From positions 5,332,001 to 5,396,000 of the forward strand of contig NZ_CP139558.1 of the NCBI RefSeq assembly GCF_034262375.1: a stretch of DNA of 64,000 bases, read 5' to 3'. Positions 15,531-23,316 of the stretch are shown here, one piece after another (positions within the stretch are counted from its first letter, which is position 1; each line of letters begins with the position of its first letter). A program made the position numbers and the translations under genes. The stretch comes from Mucilaginibacter sabulilitoris (GTDB lineage Bacteria; Bacteroidota; Bacteroidia; Sphingobacteriales; Sphingobacteriaceae). The notes below the pieces were generated by a model. That model was given only the letters and a program-made list of their open reading frames with translations. It was not told the origin of the DNA and made no database searches.

Positions 15531-16188
15531 GTTCAATAATAATGAGATCGAGCAGCAAGTAGCTGAATTCCTGCTGCAAATTAAAGCAATTAAATTACAA
15601 CCTAACAATCCTTTTACATGGGCGTCGGGATGGAAATCGCCAATTTATTGCGATAACCGTGTTACACTATCTCATCCGTCTATCCGTACCTACATCAGGC
15701 AGCAATTAACGGCCGTTATACAAGAAAAATTTGGCAGTGTAGGCTGCATAGCCGGTGTGGCTACAGCAGGCATTCCGCAAGGGGCACTGGTAGCGCAGGA
15801 CCTTGGCCTGCCTTTTATTTACGTACGTTCAAAACCAAAAGATCACGGAACCGGGAGTTTAATTGAAGGTGATATAACAACTACCACAGGAAAAAGAGTT
15901 GTGGTTATTGAAGACCTTATATCAACCGGAAAAAGCAGCCTCCAGGCCGTTGAGGATTTGAGAGCGGCAGGTTATGAAGTAGCTGGCCTTGCCGCCATAT
16001 TTAGCTATGGCTTTGACATTGCCACCGAAAACTTTAAGCAAGCAAATTGCCCGTTTGTCACCTTATCAAACTATAATGCGTTAATTAAATACGCCGAAGA
16101 ACATCAATATATAGCCGATAAAGACGTGGCTGTTTTAAAACAATGGCGTGAAAACCCATCAGCATGGGGACAAATAGCATCCAGTTAA
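15529..16188 (+). CDS. pyrE: Orotate phosphoribosyltransferase
   Basis: The 219-residue enzyme makes orotidine 5'-phosphate from orotate and PRPP in pyrimidine synthesis. The PRPP-binding motif VVVIEDLISTGKSS lies at about residues 125-138. The N-terminal orotate-binding region FTWASGWKSPIYCDNR is present, and the flexible-loop Lys/His region YVRSKPKDHGTGSLIEG is intact. The start codon is shared in part with the divergent NUDIX gene. The SRPBCC gene follows after 81 bp. Confidence 0.95.
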   Translation: MFNNNEIEQQVAEFLLQIKAIKLQPNNPFTWASGWKSPIYCDNRVTLSHPSIRTYIRQQLTAVIQEKFGSVGCIAGVATAGIPQGALVAQDLGLPFIYVRSKPKDHGTGSLIEGDITTTTGKRVVVIEDLISTGKSSLQAVEDLRAAGYEVAGLAAIFSYGFDIATENFKQANCPFVTLSNYNALIKYAEEHQYIADKDVAVLKQWRENPSAWGQIASS

Positions 16189-16269
16189 AATTAGTTTTAA
16201 GTGATGAGTGGTAAGTTATTTTTCACCATACACTCAAAACTCAGTACCCATAACTTTCAACTCAAAGAA

Positions 16270-16665
16270 ATGACCACCTTTACAAGTAATATCAGCATCA
16301 ATAAACCCATAAATGAAGTTTATAATTTCTTGGCCGATTTTAATAATCACCAGAAACTGATGCCAGAAAATATACAGGAGTGGGAATCAACAGCCGACGA
16401 GGCTAATTTTAGTATTCAAAATATGGCTAAACTATCTTTGAAGGTAGAAAGCCGTATTCCGGATGAAGAAATAAGAATCATACCGGCAGCCAAACCGCCG
16501 TTTGACCTGGAAATAAAATGGTCGTTATCTTCTGATAACGACCATACCAATGTTCTCTTAACTATTAATGCAGATCTGAGCATGATGATGAAAATGCTCG
16601 CCTCGGGGCCCCTGCAAAAACTGGCCGATTATGAAACGCAAAGTTTAAGTGAGATATTAAACTAA
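16270..16665 (+). CDS. SRPBCC (START-like) family protein
   Basis: The 131-residue protein starts MTTFTSNISINKPINEVYNF, the typical first strand and helix of polyketide-cyclase/START-like folds that bind hydrophobic ligands. The frame is open to a GTG at 16201, but the extra residues come from a repeat-like stretch (GAGTGG..ACTCAAAACTCAG), so ATG 16270 is chosen. The ligand and role are unknown. It probably shares the pyrE transcript. Confidence 0.82.
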   Translation: MTTFTSNISINKPINEVYNFLADFNNHQKLMPENIQEWESTADEANFSIQNMAKLSLKVESRIPDEEIRIIPAAKPPFDLEIKWSLSSDNDHTNVLLTINADLSMMMKMLASGPLQKLADYETQSLSEILN

Positions 16666-16683
16666 GTACACATCAACCTTAAG

Positions 16684-16764
16684 TTAATAAACTTTTCTTT
16701 TCTGTATATTATTAATGGCTATTATAACATTTATAATAACCAAAGCGATAATTAGTACTCCCAT
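16684..16764 (-). CDS. Putative 26-residue single-span membrane peptide
   Basis: The minus-strand frame reads MGVLIIALVIINVIIAINN and ends IQKRKVY. Nearly all of it is one hydrophobic helix with a short basic tail (QKRK), matching the positive-inside rule for a type I-like orientation. It sits alone in the 365-bp gap before the ABC-F gene. It shares the LIIALV start with the peptide at 19768-19851. Expression is unproven. Confidence 0.4.
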   Translation of the reverse strand: MGVLIIALVIINVIIAINNIQKRKVY

Positions 16765-17002
16765 GACTGTTATTATTTAATAATTGTATAAAATTGTTTA
16801 GTCAAAGGCTGTTCCATTTTTTCCGATTAGTTAATTATGCCGTAAAACGCTCTTAAAGGCATTTTCTACACTAAATATACTTATAATTTGGGCAATAATA
16901 TACACAGCAGTGTCAATTAAGCTAACCACACTATATTCTTCAATCCCCAAATATCCCCAAACATAATGTGAGCTTTATGCGCCGGAAATGAAGTATTTAC
17001 CG

Positions 17003-17010
17003 TATTTTTG
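17003..17010 (+). promoter_or_regulatory. -7 element TATTTTTG of the ABC-F gene
   Basis: This is an exact TAnnTTTG match 20 nt before the ATG at 17031. Confidence 0.55.
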
Positions 17011-17030
17011 CCGCAAATTACAGGTGCAGC

Positions 17031-18659
17031 ATGATTACGGTATCCAATCTATCTTTACGTTACGGAAAACGGACTTTGTTTGAAGACGTTAACCTTAAGT
17101 TTTCTCAAGGCAATTGCTATGGCATTATTGGCGCCAACGGAGCAGGGAAATCAACTTTTCTGAAAATCCTTTCTGGCGACATTGACCCAACAAGCGGTTC
17201 GGTAAGCTTTACCCCCGGTGAGCGTATGGCCGTATTAAGCCAGAACCACTATGCTTTCGACGAATTTTCGGTTATTGAAACCGTTATGATGGGCTACAAA
17301 GAAATGTATGCCGTTATGAAGGAGAAAGATGCCATATACCTGAAAGAAGATTTCAGCGATGCCGATGGTGAGCGTGCGGGTGAACTGGAAAATTTGTTTG
17401 CTGAAATGGATGGCTGGAATGCCGAAAGCAACGCCGCTACCCTGTTAAGCAATCTGGGTATTAAAGAAGAATTTCATTACAAGCAGGTAAAGGATCTTGA
17501 TAACACCCAAAAAGTACGTGTGTTATTAGCACAGGCACTTTTTGGTAAACCAGATATTTTATTACTGGATGAGCCTACCAACGATTTGGATATACATACC
17601 GTAAGCTGGCTGGAAGATTTCCTGGCCTCGTATGAAGCCATCGTATTAGTGGTATCGCACGACAGACACTTCCTGGATACGGTTTGTACCCACGTAGTTG
17701 ACATCGATTTTGCTAAAATGACCATTTATACTGGTAACTATACGTTCTGGTATGAATCAAGCCAGCTGGCCTTAAAACAACGTGCCGACCAGAATAAAAA
17801 AGCAGAAGACCGTGTAAAGGAACTGCAAGAGTTTATCCGTCGTTTTAGCGCCAATGCTTCCAAATCCAAACAAGCTACCAGCCGTAAAAAAGCGCTTGAT
17901 AAAATCAACCTCGACGAGATACAACCGTCAAACCGCAAATACCCTGGCATTATTTTCAATAACCTGGGTCGTGAAGCGGGCGATCAGATACTACAGGTTG
18001 AAAACCTGAGTAAAACCCTTAATGGCGAACTTTTATTTAACAATATCAGCTTCACAGTAAATAAAGGGGATAAGATTGCTATCCTGTCGCAAAACAGTTT
18101 GGCAACCACTGCCCTATACAATATTTTAACCGGCAGGGATACCGATTTTAAAGGCAACTTTAAATGGGGTGTTACCATTAACTCCGCAGACATCCCTATT
18201 GATAATGCCGATTATTTTAAAGGAAAAGACGAAAACCTTATTGACTGGCTGCGTGAATACTCACCGGGTGAAAAAGATGACCAGTTTATTCGTGGCTTTT
18301 TGGGCCGTATGTTGTTTTCGGGTGAGGAAGTATTGAAAAAAAGCAATGTATTATCGGGTGGCGAGAAAATGCGCTGCATGTTTAGCCGTATGATGCTGCA
18401 ACAGGCCAACGTTTTAATGTTTGATGAGCCTACCAACCACCTCGACCTGGAATCGATCACTGCGCTTAATAATGGCATGAAAGATTTCAGGGGCACAATC
18501 TTGTTCACTTCGCGTGACCACGAGTTGGTAGAGACCGTAGCCAACCGTATTGTTGAGCTAACCCCGGGCGGCTATATAGATAAACTGATGACCTACGACG
18601 AATACATTAACAGCGACGTTGTACAGAAACAACGCGAAGATTTGTACGCTATGGTATAA
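17031..18659 (+). CDS. ABC-F family ATPase (YbiT-like) with one degenerate composite site
   Basis: The 542-residue protein has two ABC domains joined by a linker and no membrane spans, as in ABC-F ribosome-associated proteins; the order and linker resemble YbiT. Domain 1 has intact Walker A (GANGAGKST, about 34-42), Walker B (LLLDEPTNDLD) and switch SHDRHF, but its signature is lost (KDLDNTQK where LSGGQK is expected). Domain 2 has intact signature LSGGEKMR and Walker B (DEPTNHLD), but its Walker A reads LSQNSLATT without GKS/T, and the switch reads SRDH. So the site formed by Walker A1 with signature 2 is intact, and the other site is degenerate on both sides. A clean terminator follows. Confidence 0.92.
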   Translation: MITVSNLSLRYGKRTLFEDVNLKFSQGNCYGIIGANGAGKSTFLKILSGDIDPTSGSVSFTPGERMAVLSQNHYAFDEFSVIETVMMGYKEMYAVMKEKDAIYLKEDFSDADGERAGELENLFAEMDGWNAESNAATLLSNLGIKEEFHYKQVKDLDNTQKVRVLLAQALFGKPDILLLDEPTNDLDIHTVSWLEDFLASYEAIVLVVSHDRHFLDTVCTHVVDIDFAKMTIYTGNYTFWYESSQLALKQRADQNKKAEDRVKELQEFIRRFSANASKSKQATSRKKALDKINLDEIQPSNRKYPGIIFNNLGREAGDQILQVENLSKTLNGELLFNNISFTVNKGDKIAILSQNSLATTALYNILTGRDTDFKGNFKWGVTINSADIPIDNADYFKGKDENLIDWLREYSPGEKDDQFIRGFLGRMLFSGEEVLKKSNVLSGGEKMRCMFSRMMLQQANVLMFDEPTNHLDLESITALNNGMKDFRGTILFTSRDHELVETVANRIVELTPGGYIDKLMTYDEYINSDVVQKQREDLYAMV

Positions 18660-18680
18660 CTGTAAACAGTTTTTTTAAAT

Positions 18681-18708
18681 AAAAAGGCATCTTTAAAGAT
18701 GCCTTTTT
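18681..18708. terminator. Bidirectional terminator, perfect 28-bp palindrome
   Basis: AAAAAGGCATCTTT and AAAGATGCCTTTTT form a perfect hairpin with T-runs on both strands. It serves the convergent ABC-F gene and the membrane-protein gene ending at 18711. Confidence 0.88.
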
Positions 18709-18710
18709 AT

Positions 18711-19634
18711 TTATATCTTATTCCTAACCTCTGGCCGGGGTAATATTTTAGGTTCAAAATGTTTCCTGGTTTTGATAATAACGGTCGGCTCATTATCTAT
18801 AACCTTTGTATCGTTAACTTCGCCTATCTTTTTAGCTTCTTCTTTTAATTGCATTTTCAGCAGGTCGTCCTGGGGTTTCTGAATCCTGAAATACCATCCA
18901 AGTATTCCAAGTATGAACAGAAAAACACCAATAGCAAGCAAGGCATAAAAGTATAAATAGTACTCGGTGTACTTGCCGCTTAAATCAGTAATTTTTATAT
19001 CTGTATCTTCCTTGTCTTTTGTTAAACCATCAGATATTGCAGTAAATAATAAGCTTGCATCATTAAATATGTGATTTTTTGATCTGGCTGTAACTCGTGC
19101 TAAAAAGTCCCGCACCTGCTTTTTTGCATCCTTTGGCTGGTTATTTATTATTGAGGCAACCCCTTTTTGAATTTCACGGTTAGCTATCTGAGGTAAAAGC
19201 CGGCTTAGTTGTTTTTTTATCTCTTCATTACTTTCATTTACTTTGAGCCTATCCAACAGCACTGTTATTTTTGTGTTGTCTTCATCTGAATAACTTAAAA
19301 TATTATTAAATAACTTTCTGATATTTGTATTGGTAGTATCATAACTCATATCTGTTTTAAAACCCAGATACCAATCCCTGGTGTCTTTTGCGGTGAACGG
19401 GGTATCCGTTTCTTTTGCCAGGGAATAAGCTTTGTAGCTTTCCTGGTATTCTTTTTTCAGGGTGTCAATATTAGCCGATCGTTTTTTTAATGAATCGAGC
19501 CGGTGAAAGGTTTGTGATTTATCAAATTTATTTAAATGATTATCATTATAATAAAACGAGTAAACAATGAGTACAAGTCCAAACATAAAGCCAAACTTGT
19601 ACAAGCTGTCGGTGGGAAACGGCAAATTAAACAT
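18711..19634 (-). CDS. Hypothetical protein with two membrane spans around a soluble domain
   Basis: The protein of about 307 residues starts MFNLPFPTDSLYKFGF. It has one hydrophobic helix near residues 13-28, a helical, charged soluble domain (about 35-225, with SQTFHRLDSLKKRSANIDTL and repeated Asp/Glu/Lys pairs) and a second helix near residues 233-253. The basic cytoplasmic tail includes TVIIKTRKHFEPK. No family is recognised. I chose ATG 19634; the frame is open to 19715 but the added residues lack family character. Confidence 0.72.
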   Translation of the reverse strand: MFNLPFPTDSLYKFGFMFGLVLIVYSFYYNDNHLNKFDKSQTFHRLDSLKKRSANIDTLKKEYQESYKAYSLAKETDTPFTAKDTRDWYLGFKTDMSYDTTNTNIRKLFNNILSYSDEDNTKITVLLDRLKVNESNEEIKKQLSRLLPQIANREIQKGVASIINNQPKDAKKQVRDFLARVTARSKNHIFNDASLLFTAISDGLTKDKEDTDIKITDLSGKYTEYYLYFYALLAIGVFLFILGILGWYFRIQKPQDDLLKMQLKEEAKKIGEVNDTKVIDNEPTVIIKTRKHFEPKILPRPEVRNKI

Positions 19635-19767
19635 AGTGTTAAGGTTTTGATTTATAGATAAATATAAATAAAACCCCACTCTAATCAGCGAATAAATGTA
19701 AAAAAGGCTAACCATTTCTGATTAACCTTCACAATACATTTTTGATATGCTTTCCTGACAGAATATT

Positions 19768-19851
19768 TTAACATTCGTCTTCACTCGTATTATTTGCTAT
19801 GAAATAACCGAAGGCTGAACTTGCCACTAATGCTATTATTAAAGTAATCAT
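19768..19851 (-). CDS. Putative 27-residue single-span membrane peptide
   Basis: The minus-strand frame reads MITLIIALVASSAFGYF and then IANNTSEDEC. It has one hydrophobic helix followed by an acidic tail ending in Cys. It is the third peptide of this kind in gaps of the first 20 kb. The N-terminus shares LIIALV with the peptide at 16684-16764, though the tail has opposite charge. The rest of the 19635-20246 gap shows no gene before the tRNA. Confidence 0.4.
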   Translation of the reverse strand: MITLIIALVASSAFGYFIANNTSEDEC

Positions 19852-20246
19852 AACTATTATTTTTAGGTAAATGTCTATTAATACCACAAAAAGAAGTTAT
19901 TATAGTTTTATTGATTTTAATTATCACGAGTTTCATAACAAAAAAGGCCAATCATTGAAGAATAGCCCTTATTTATTCATAATTATTAAAAAAAATTAAC
20001 TATAGTTTATTGTAGCTTTCTGTTAGGTTATTTTGGATTTGACCATACTGCAACAGCTATATGGGACGGTGAACCACTTTTCTTCAAGCTCATTTCCTGA
20101 CATATCATAATACACAAAGCGAAACGTTTTGCCTTGCAACCCTCAAAAAAACAAGCTTAACATAAGATGAAATGATAAAAAAACTTAAAAAACCCGCTGT
20201 ATTACAGCTAAATTTCGTTTATTTGCAACCCGGAAAAAAATAACCT

Positions 20247-20319
20247 GACTTGGTAGCTCAGCCGGTAGAGCAACTGACTCTTAATCAGTGGGTCGAGAGT
20301 TCGAGCCTCTCCCAGGTCA
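20247..20319 (+). tRNA. tRNA-Lys (CTT anticodon)
   Basis: A full cloverleaf can be drawn. The acceptor arms GACTTGG/CCAGGTC make 7 bp with one G-T pair. T8-A9 are followed by D-arm GCTC/GAGC. The anticodon stem ACTGA/TCAGT holds loop CTCTTAA, so the anticodon is CTT. The T-arm is GAGAG-TTCGAGC-CTCTC, and the discriminator base is A at 20319. CCA is not encoded. A terminator hairpin follows at once. The 3' edge of the gene is where the first copy of a 126-bp direct repeat begins. Confidence 0.96.
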
Positions 20320-20441
20320 CTTAAGGAGACAACACATAGGTGTTGCCTCCTTTTTTTATGCCCATAAGAAAATGATAACCACGTCATTAGGTCCCCACAA
20401 AAAAGAGTTCAAAATTTTCCGGTAAGACGTTATACTAATTT
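20316..20441 (+). repeat. 126-bp direct repeat, left copy (tRNA-Lys 3' edge)
   Basis: The repeat starts with GTCAC (last bases of the tRNA and the next base), includes the terminator hairpin and extends past ATTTTCCGG. It aligns without gaps to 43212-43337, with about ten mismatches. Together the copies bracket 22.8 kb containing the catabolic locus. Confidence 0.8.
20323..20357 (+). terminator. Terminator of tRNA-Lys
   Basis: AAGGAGACAACAC pairs with GTGTTGCCTCCTT (13 bp, one mismatch, 4-nt loop), followed by seven T. The hairpin is duplicated exactly at 43219-43255. Confidence 0.85.
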
Positions 20442-20493
20442 AAAGTATTTGCTATCTTTCATTGGCGATTTCGATCTTAGGTTCAAAAGACTT

Positions 20494-23175
20494 CTATTGT
20501 AAAATAAAACTTGCCGGGGCATAAGCACCAAGATCAAACACGAATCCATCCTTTACAACCTTAATTGGCTTTCCGCTTATTTCGCCACGAAGGTTTACTG
20601 GCGTGGCCTTGCGAAATGTTTTACCCACGGGTAGCGTAACGCTAACCATATCATTATTGCCTGCTTGTTCCCATAAGCGTAACAATGTCCCTTTATTATT
20701 ATCGGGGTCTTCGCCGAAGGCCGTTATTAAAACACCAACCCTTGAAACTGAGATGCCGGTTTTACGGGCTGGTAATTTTCCGGCTTCACCTTCCGCCACA
20801 CCTGTTAACAATGGTAATCGTGTTTCCCATCCATTTTGAGTTAGATTGTTAACTGTGTGAGTACCTTTATTAAGCGGCCATATACGCACGCTTTCGCTCC
20901 ATGAACCTTCCTGCCATAGAGCGAAGTTGGTATTCCACATATTATTGTAAAGGTTTACAAAAACAGATGCAATGGTTGGCACATAATCCATCGAGTATTT
21001 CCACAACCCGGGTTCACCAAGGCTTAGTAATGGCGCATCCGCTGAAGCCAATGCCATACCCGATTTGTTGGCTTGGGTAATGGCGACTCCGGTAGCTGCA
21101 GCCATAAGGTACCTGTTCGTGCCGGGGATAATATCTATTGCAGGGTCAATTGGACCTCCCAAACGCCCTACTGTAAACTTCGGCTTCTCCACATTGAACG
21201 GAAAACATAGCCATCCACCTTCAGCTTGCTTATCAGACGTTTTTGAGTCCACAGCCCATTCAACATCTACATAAACAGCATTTCTCGGGAAGGTAAACTT
21301 CAACGTATATCCCTTTGCAAAGCCATCTGTTGTCACCGCCGTTAATGCGGCAATATCTGCAACGTTGGTGTGCGTAACCGCTATTTTCCAGGCATTTGGT
21401 GTGAACGCCAAATAAGGTATTTCTGATGCCTTTGGCATGCCGGGTTTACCAAAGTCGTTTAGTCCCCAACCATCCTTTACGCGGCTGTATGCGTTAAAAA
21501 ATCTATCTACCTCATTGGTGCTAAAACGCTCATGCAAAAACTGCCCGATAGCATACCTTGATGATTGATCAACCAATTCACGACCGGTTGATTTTTCAAT
21601 TAAAGAAGTGATACCTCCCTTTTTCAAATCAAAAACAACTTTAAAATAAGGGGTACTAAAACTTGTTGCTTCGTCCGTGGTAATGATTCCTTCCTTTAAT
21701 TCATTGAAAGCGAAACTGGTGTACCCAGAAGCAGCCACCTCGTTCACGTAAAAATATTTTCCTTTTTCCCAGGGATTTTCGATCATCCCTGATCTTTTCC
21801 ATGGCAAGGGGTTATATACCACCATACGTTTTCCTTGTTTGTTAACCGCAGCGGCCAATAAATCAAGATCAGTATGGAGCTCTTTGCTTACAATCTCATT
21901 GGTGTTACGGATGTACTGCCGCTTGTCATCATAAGAGCGAAGCCATTTTCGTTTACTTCCTGTTGCAGTATTATAGGCATCGCTATTTTTAAGCGCCGCA
22001 TAATTTCCGTTTTCCGGAAGTGGTTCTGCAGCAGCTTCGTCCATCCATCTTTTCCATGCATCGCCATAGCTGTAACGAGGGCCGAATTCCGCATTCATGC
22101 CCCAGGTGTGTTCGGCATATAAAAGGCTCTGTTCGTAAGCTTTCGCCAGCTTTGCGGCAACAGGTGCAAGCGGGATGCCCCATGATTCCATCTGTGTGTG
22201 CAAGCCATCGAGCGTTGATTCCAATGGGCGGATATTCCTTGCCATTTTTGTTTCCTGCGGATTTGATTGTAGGCCATGGATCCAGGTATCGGGGCAATCT
22301 CCCTTTACAGTTGGCAGATCGGGTTTTTCGGCGAGCACAGCTTTAGCAAAATCGTCAAGTGTACCAAAGTGAATTTTTACACCGGGTAATTCTTTTGCAG
22401 CATAGGCAAGAAGTTTGTCAATTTCCGCTGAGGTTGGTGGGCCATGATTATCGCCTGTCATTTGCATGGCCAGGTAGTTCTTACAGGGCCAGTTTGGTGT
22501 TGGCTTTATGTCGGATCCATAAAGGGGGGTATAGTTGCATAATACTTTTGATCCATCGGCCCCTTCCCACCAGAACAGCTCGGGAAAACGTGGGTACTGG
22601 CTGGCGGGGTTACAGCCCAATTGCAAAAATTGTATGCCTGCATTTTTTAGTAAGGTTGGCAAGATCCAGGAATGGCTTGGTACATCTGTCATTTTTGCAC
22701 TAATGGGTAACGGTAGACCGTATTTTCTTGCTACGGCTGAAGAAAACCCCACCCCCCTTACCAGATCTTCATAATCCAGCGACTCTGTATGCATGGTAAA
22801 CGGAAGTGCGTGAACAACAATTGTTCCTTCCTTTATTGCTTTTTCAATTCTTGCTTTTCGTTCCGGTGTTTGTAACGGACCGAGTATTTGTGCCTGCAGG
22901 GGCCAGCCGGGAACCGTCCAGGCAAAGCGTTTTTCTTTTGGCTGCGTTCGGCTTTTTTCAATTACCGTCAATGCATTGTCCATCATTTCTTCCCTGTACC
23001 GTTTAAATACATTTTCAGGCAGATCAGTAAATCCCAAATCGAAATGGGTTTTAAACACTACCCATATATCGGTTACTTTTGGATTGATATTCTTTTTTTC
23101 AACAGCTTGCTGGGCATTAGCCGCAAACCCAAATAGTACAACAAAAAGAGAGTACAGTAATTTTTTTATTTTCAT
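20494..23175 (-). CDS. DUF5054 / GH38-like secreted protein
   Basis: The 893-residue protein has a signal peptide (MKIKKLLYSLFVVLFGFAANA) and then a DUF5054-type domain beginning VVFKTHFDLGFTDLP, where His44 and Asp46 match the H-x-D metal-binding start of GH38 alpha-mannosidases. A second motif, TDVPSHSWILPTLL, stands where GH38 enzymes carry the nucleophile loop. The C-terminal half is beta-rich, as in GH38 C-terminal domains. It is probably a periplasmic glycosidase, but DUF5054 activity is not known to me. It is the last gene of the cluster, 141 bp after the GH38 gene, and ends near the island edge. Confidence 0.85.
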   Translation of the reverse strand: MKIKKLLYSLFVVLFGFAANAQQAVEKKNINPKVTDIWVVFKTHFDLGFTDLPENVFKRYREEMMDNALTVIEKSRTQPKEKRFAWTVPGWPLQAQILGPLQTPERKARIEKAIKEGTIVVHALPFTMHTESLDYEDLVRGVGFSSAVARKYGLPLPISAKMTDVPSHSWILPTLLKNAGIQFLQLGCNPASQYPRFPELFWWEGADGSKVLCNYTPLYGSDIKPTPNWPCKNYLAMQMTGDNHGPPTSAEIDKLLAYAAKELPGVKIHFGTLDDFAKAVLAEKPDLPTVKGDCPDTWIHGLQSNPQETKMARNIRPLESTLDGLHTQMESWGIPLAPVAAKLAKAYEQSLLYAEHTWGMNAEFGPRYSYGDAWKRWMDEAAAEPLPENGNYAALKNSDAYNTATGSKRKWLRSYDDKRQYIRNTNEIVSKELHTDLDLLAAAVNKQGKRMVVYNPLPWKRSGMIENPWEKGKYFYVNEVAASGYTSFAFNELKEGIITTDEATSFSTPYFKVVFDLKKGGITSLIEKSTGRELVDQSSRYAIGQFLHERFSTNEVDRFFNAYSRVKDGWGLNDFGKPGMPKASEIPYLAFTPNAWKIAVTHTNVADIAALTAVTTDGFAKGYTLKFTFPRNAVYVDVEWAVDSKTSDKQAEGGWLCFPFNVEKPKFTVGRLGGPIDPAIDIIPGTNRYLMAAATGVAITQANKSGMALASADAPLLSLGEPGLWKYSMDYVPTIASVFVNLYNNMWNTNFALWQEGSWSESVRIWPLNKGTHTVNNLTQNGWETRLPLLTGVAEGEAGKLPARKTGISVSRVGVLITAFGEDPDNNKGTLLRLWEQAGNNDMVSVTLPVGKTFRKATPVNLRGEISGKPIKVVKDGFVFDLGAYAPASFILQ

Positions 23176-23316
23176 ATAATTACATTTTTAAATCAAATAG
23201 CCTGCTTGCATTAAGGCACAAATTGTTTGGCGTTGCAGATTAGATATTTTACCAGGCTTTTATTTTTTTTTTACCGTTCTGTTTAATTTCAAAAGGACCT
23301 TTGCCATTCATCAATA

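Noticed and set aside
16201..16269. Longer start for the SRPBCC protein
   Set aside because: The extra residues are encoded by a low-complexity repeat-like stretch; the family start fits ATG 16270.
20206..20218. GCTGTATTACAGC palindrome upstream of tRNA-Lys
   Set aside because: It resembles the CTGTAA operator half-sites, but the spacer is 1 bp instead of 9, and a tRNA is an unlikely target; treated as chance.
21874..22372. Several overlapping plus-strand frames of 60-108 codons
   Set aside because: They are antisense shadows of the DUF5054 gene, Cys/His/Arg-rich, without start signals or family resemblance.
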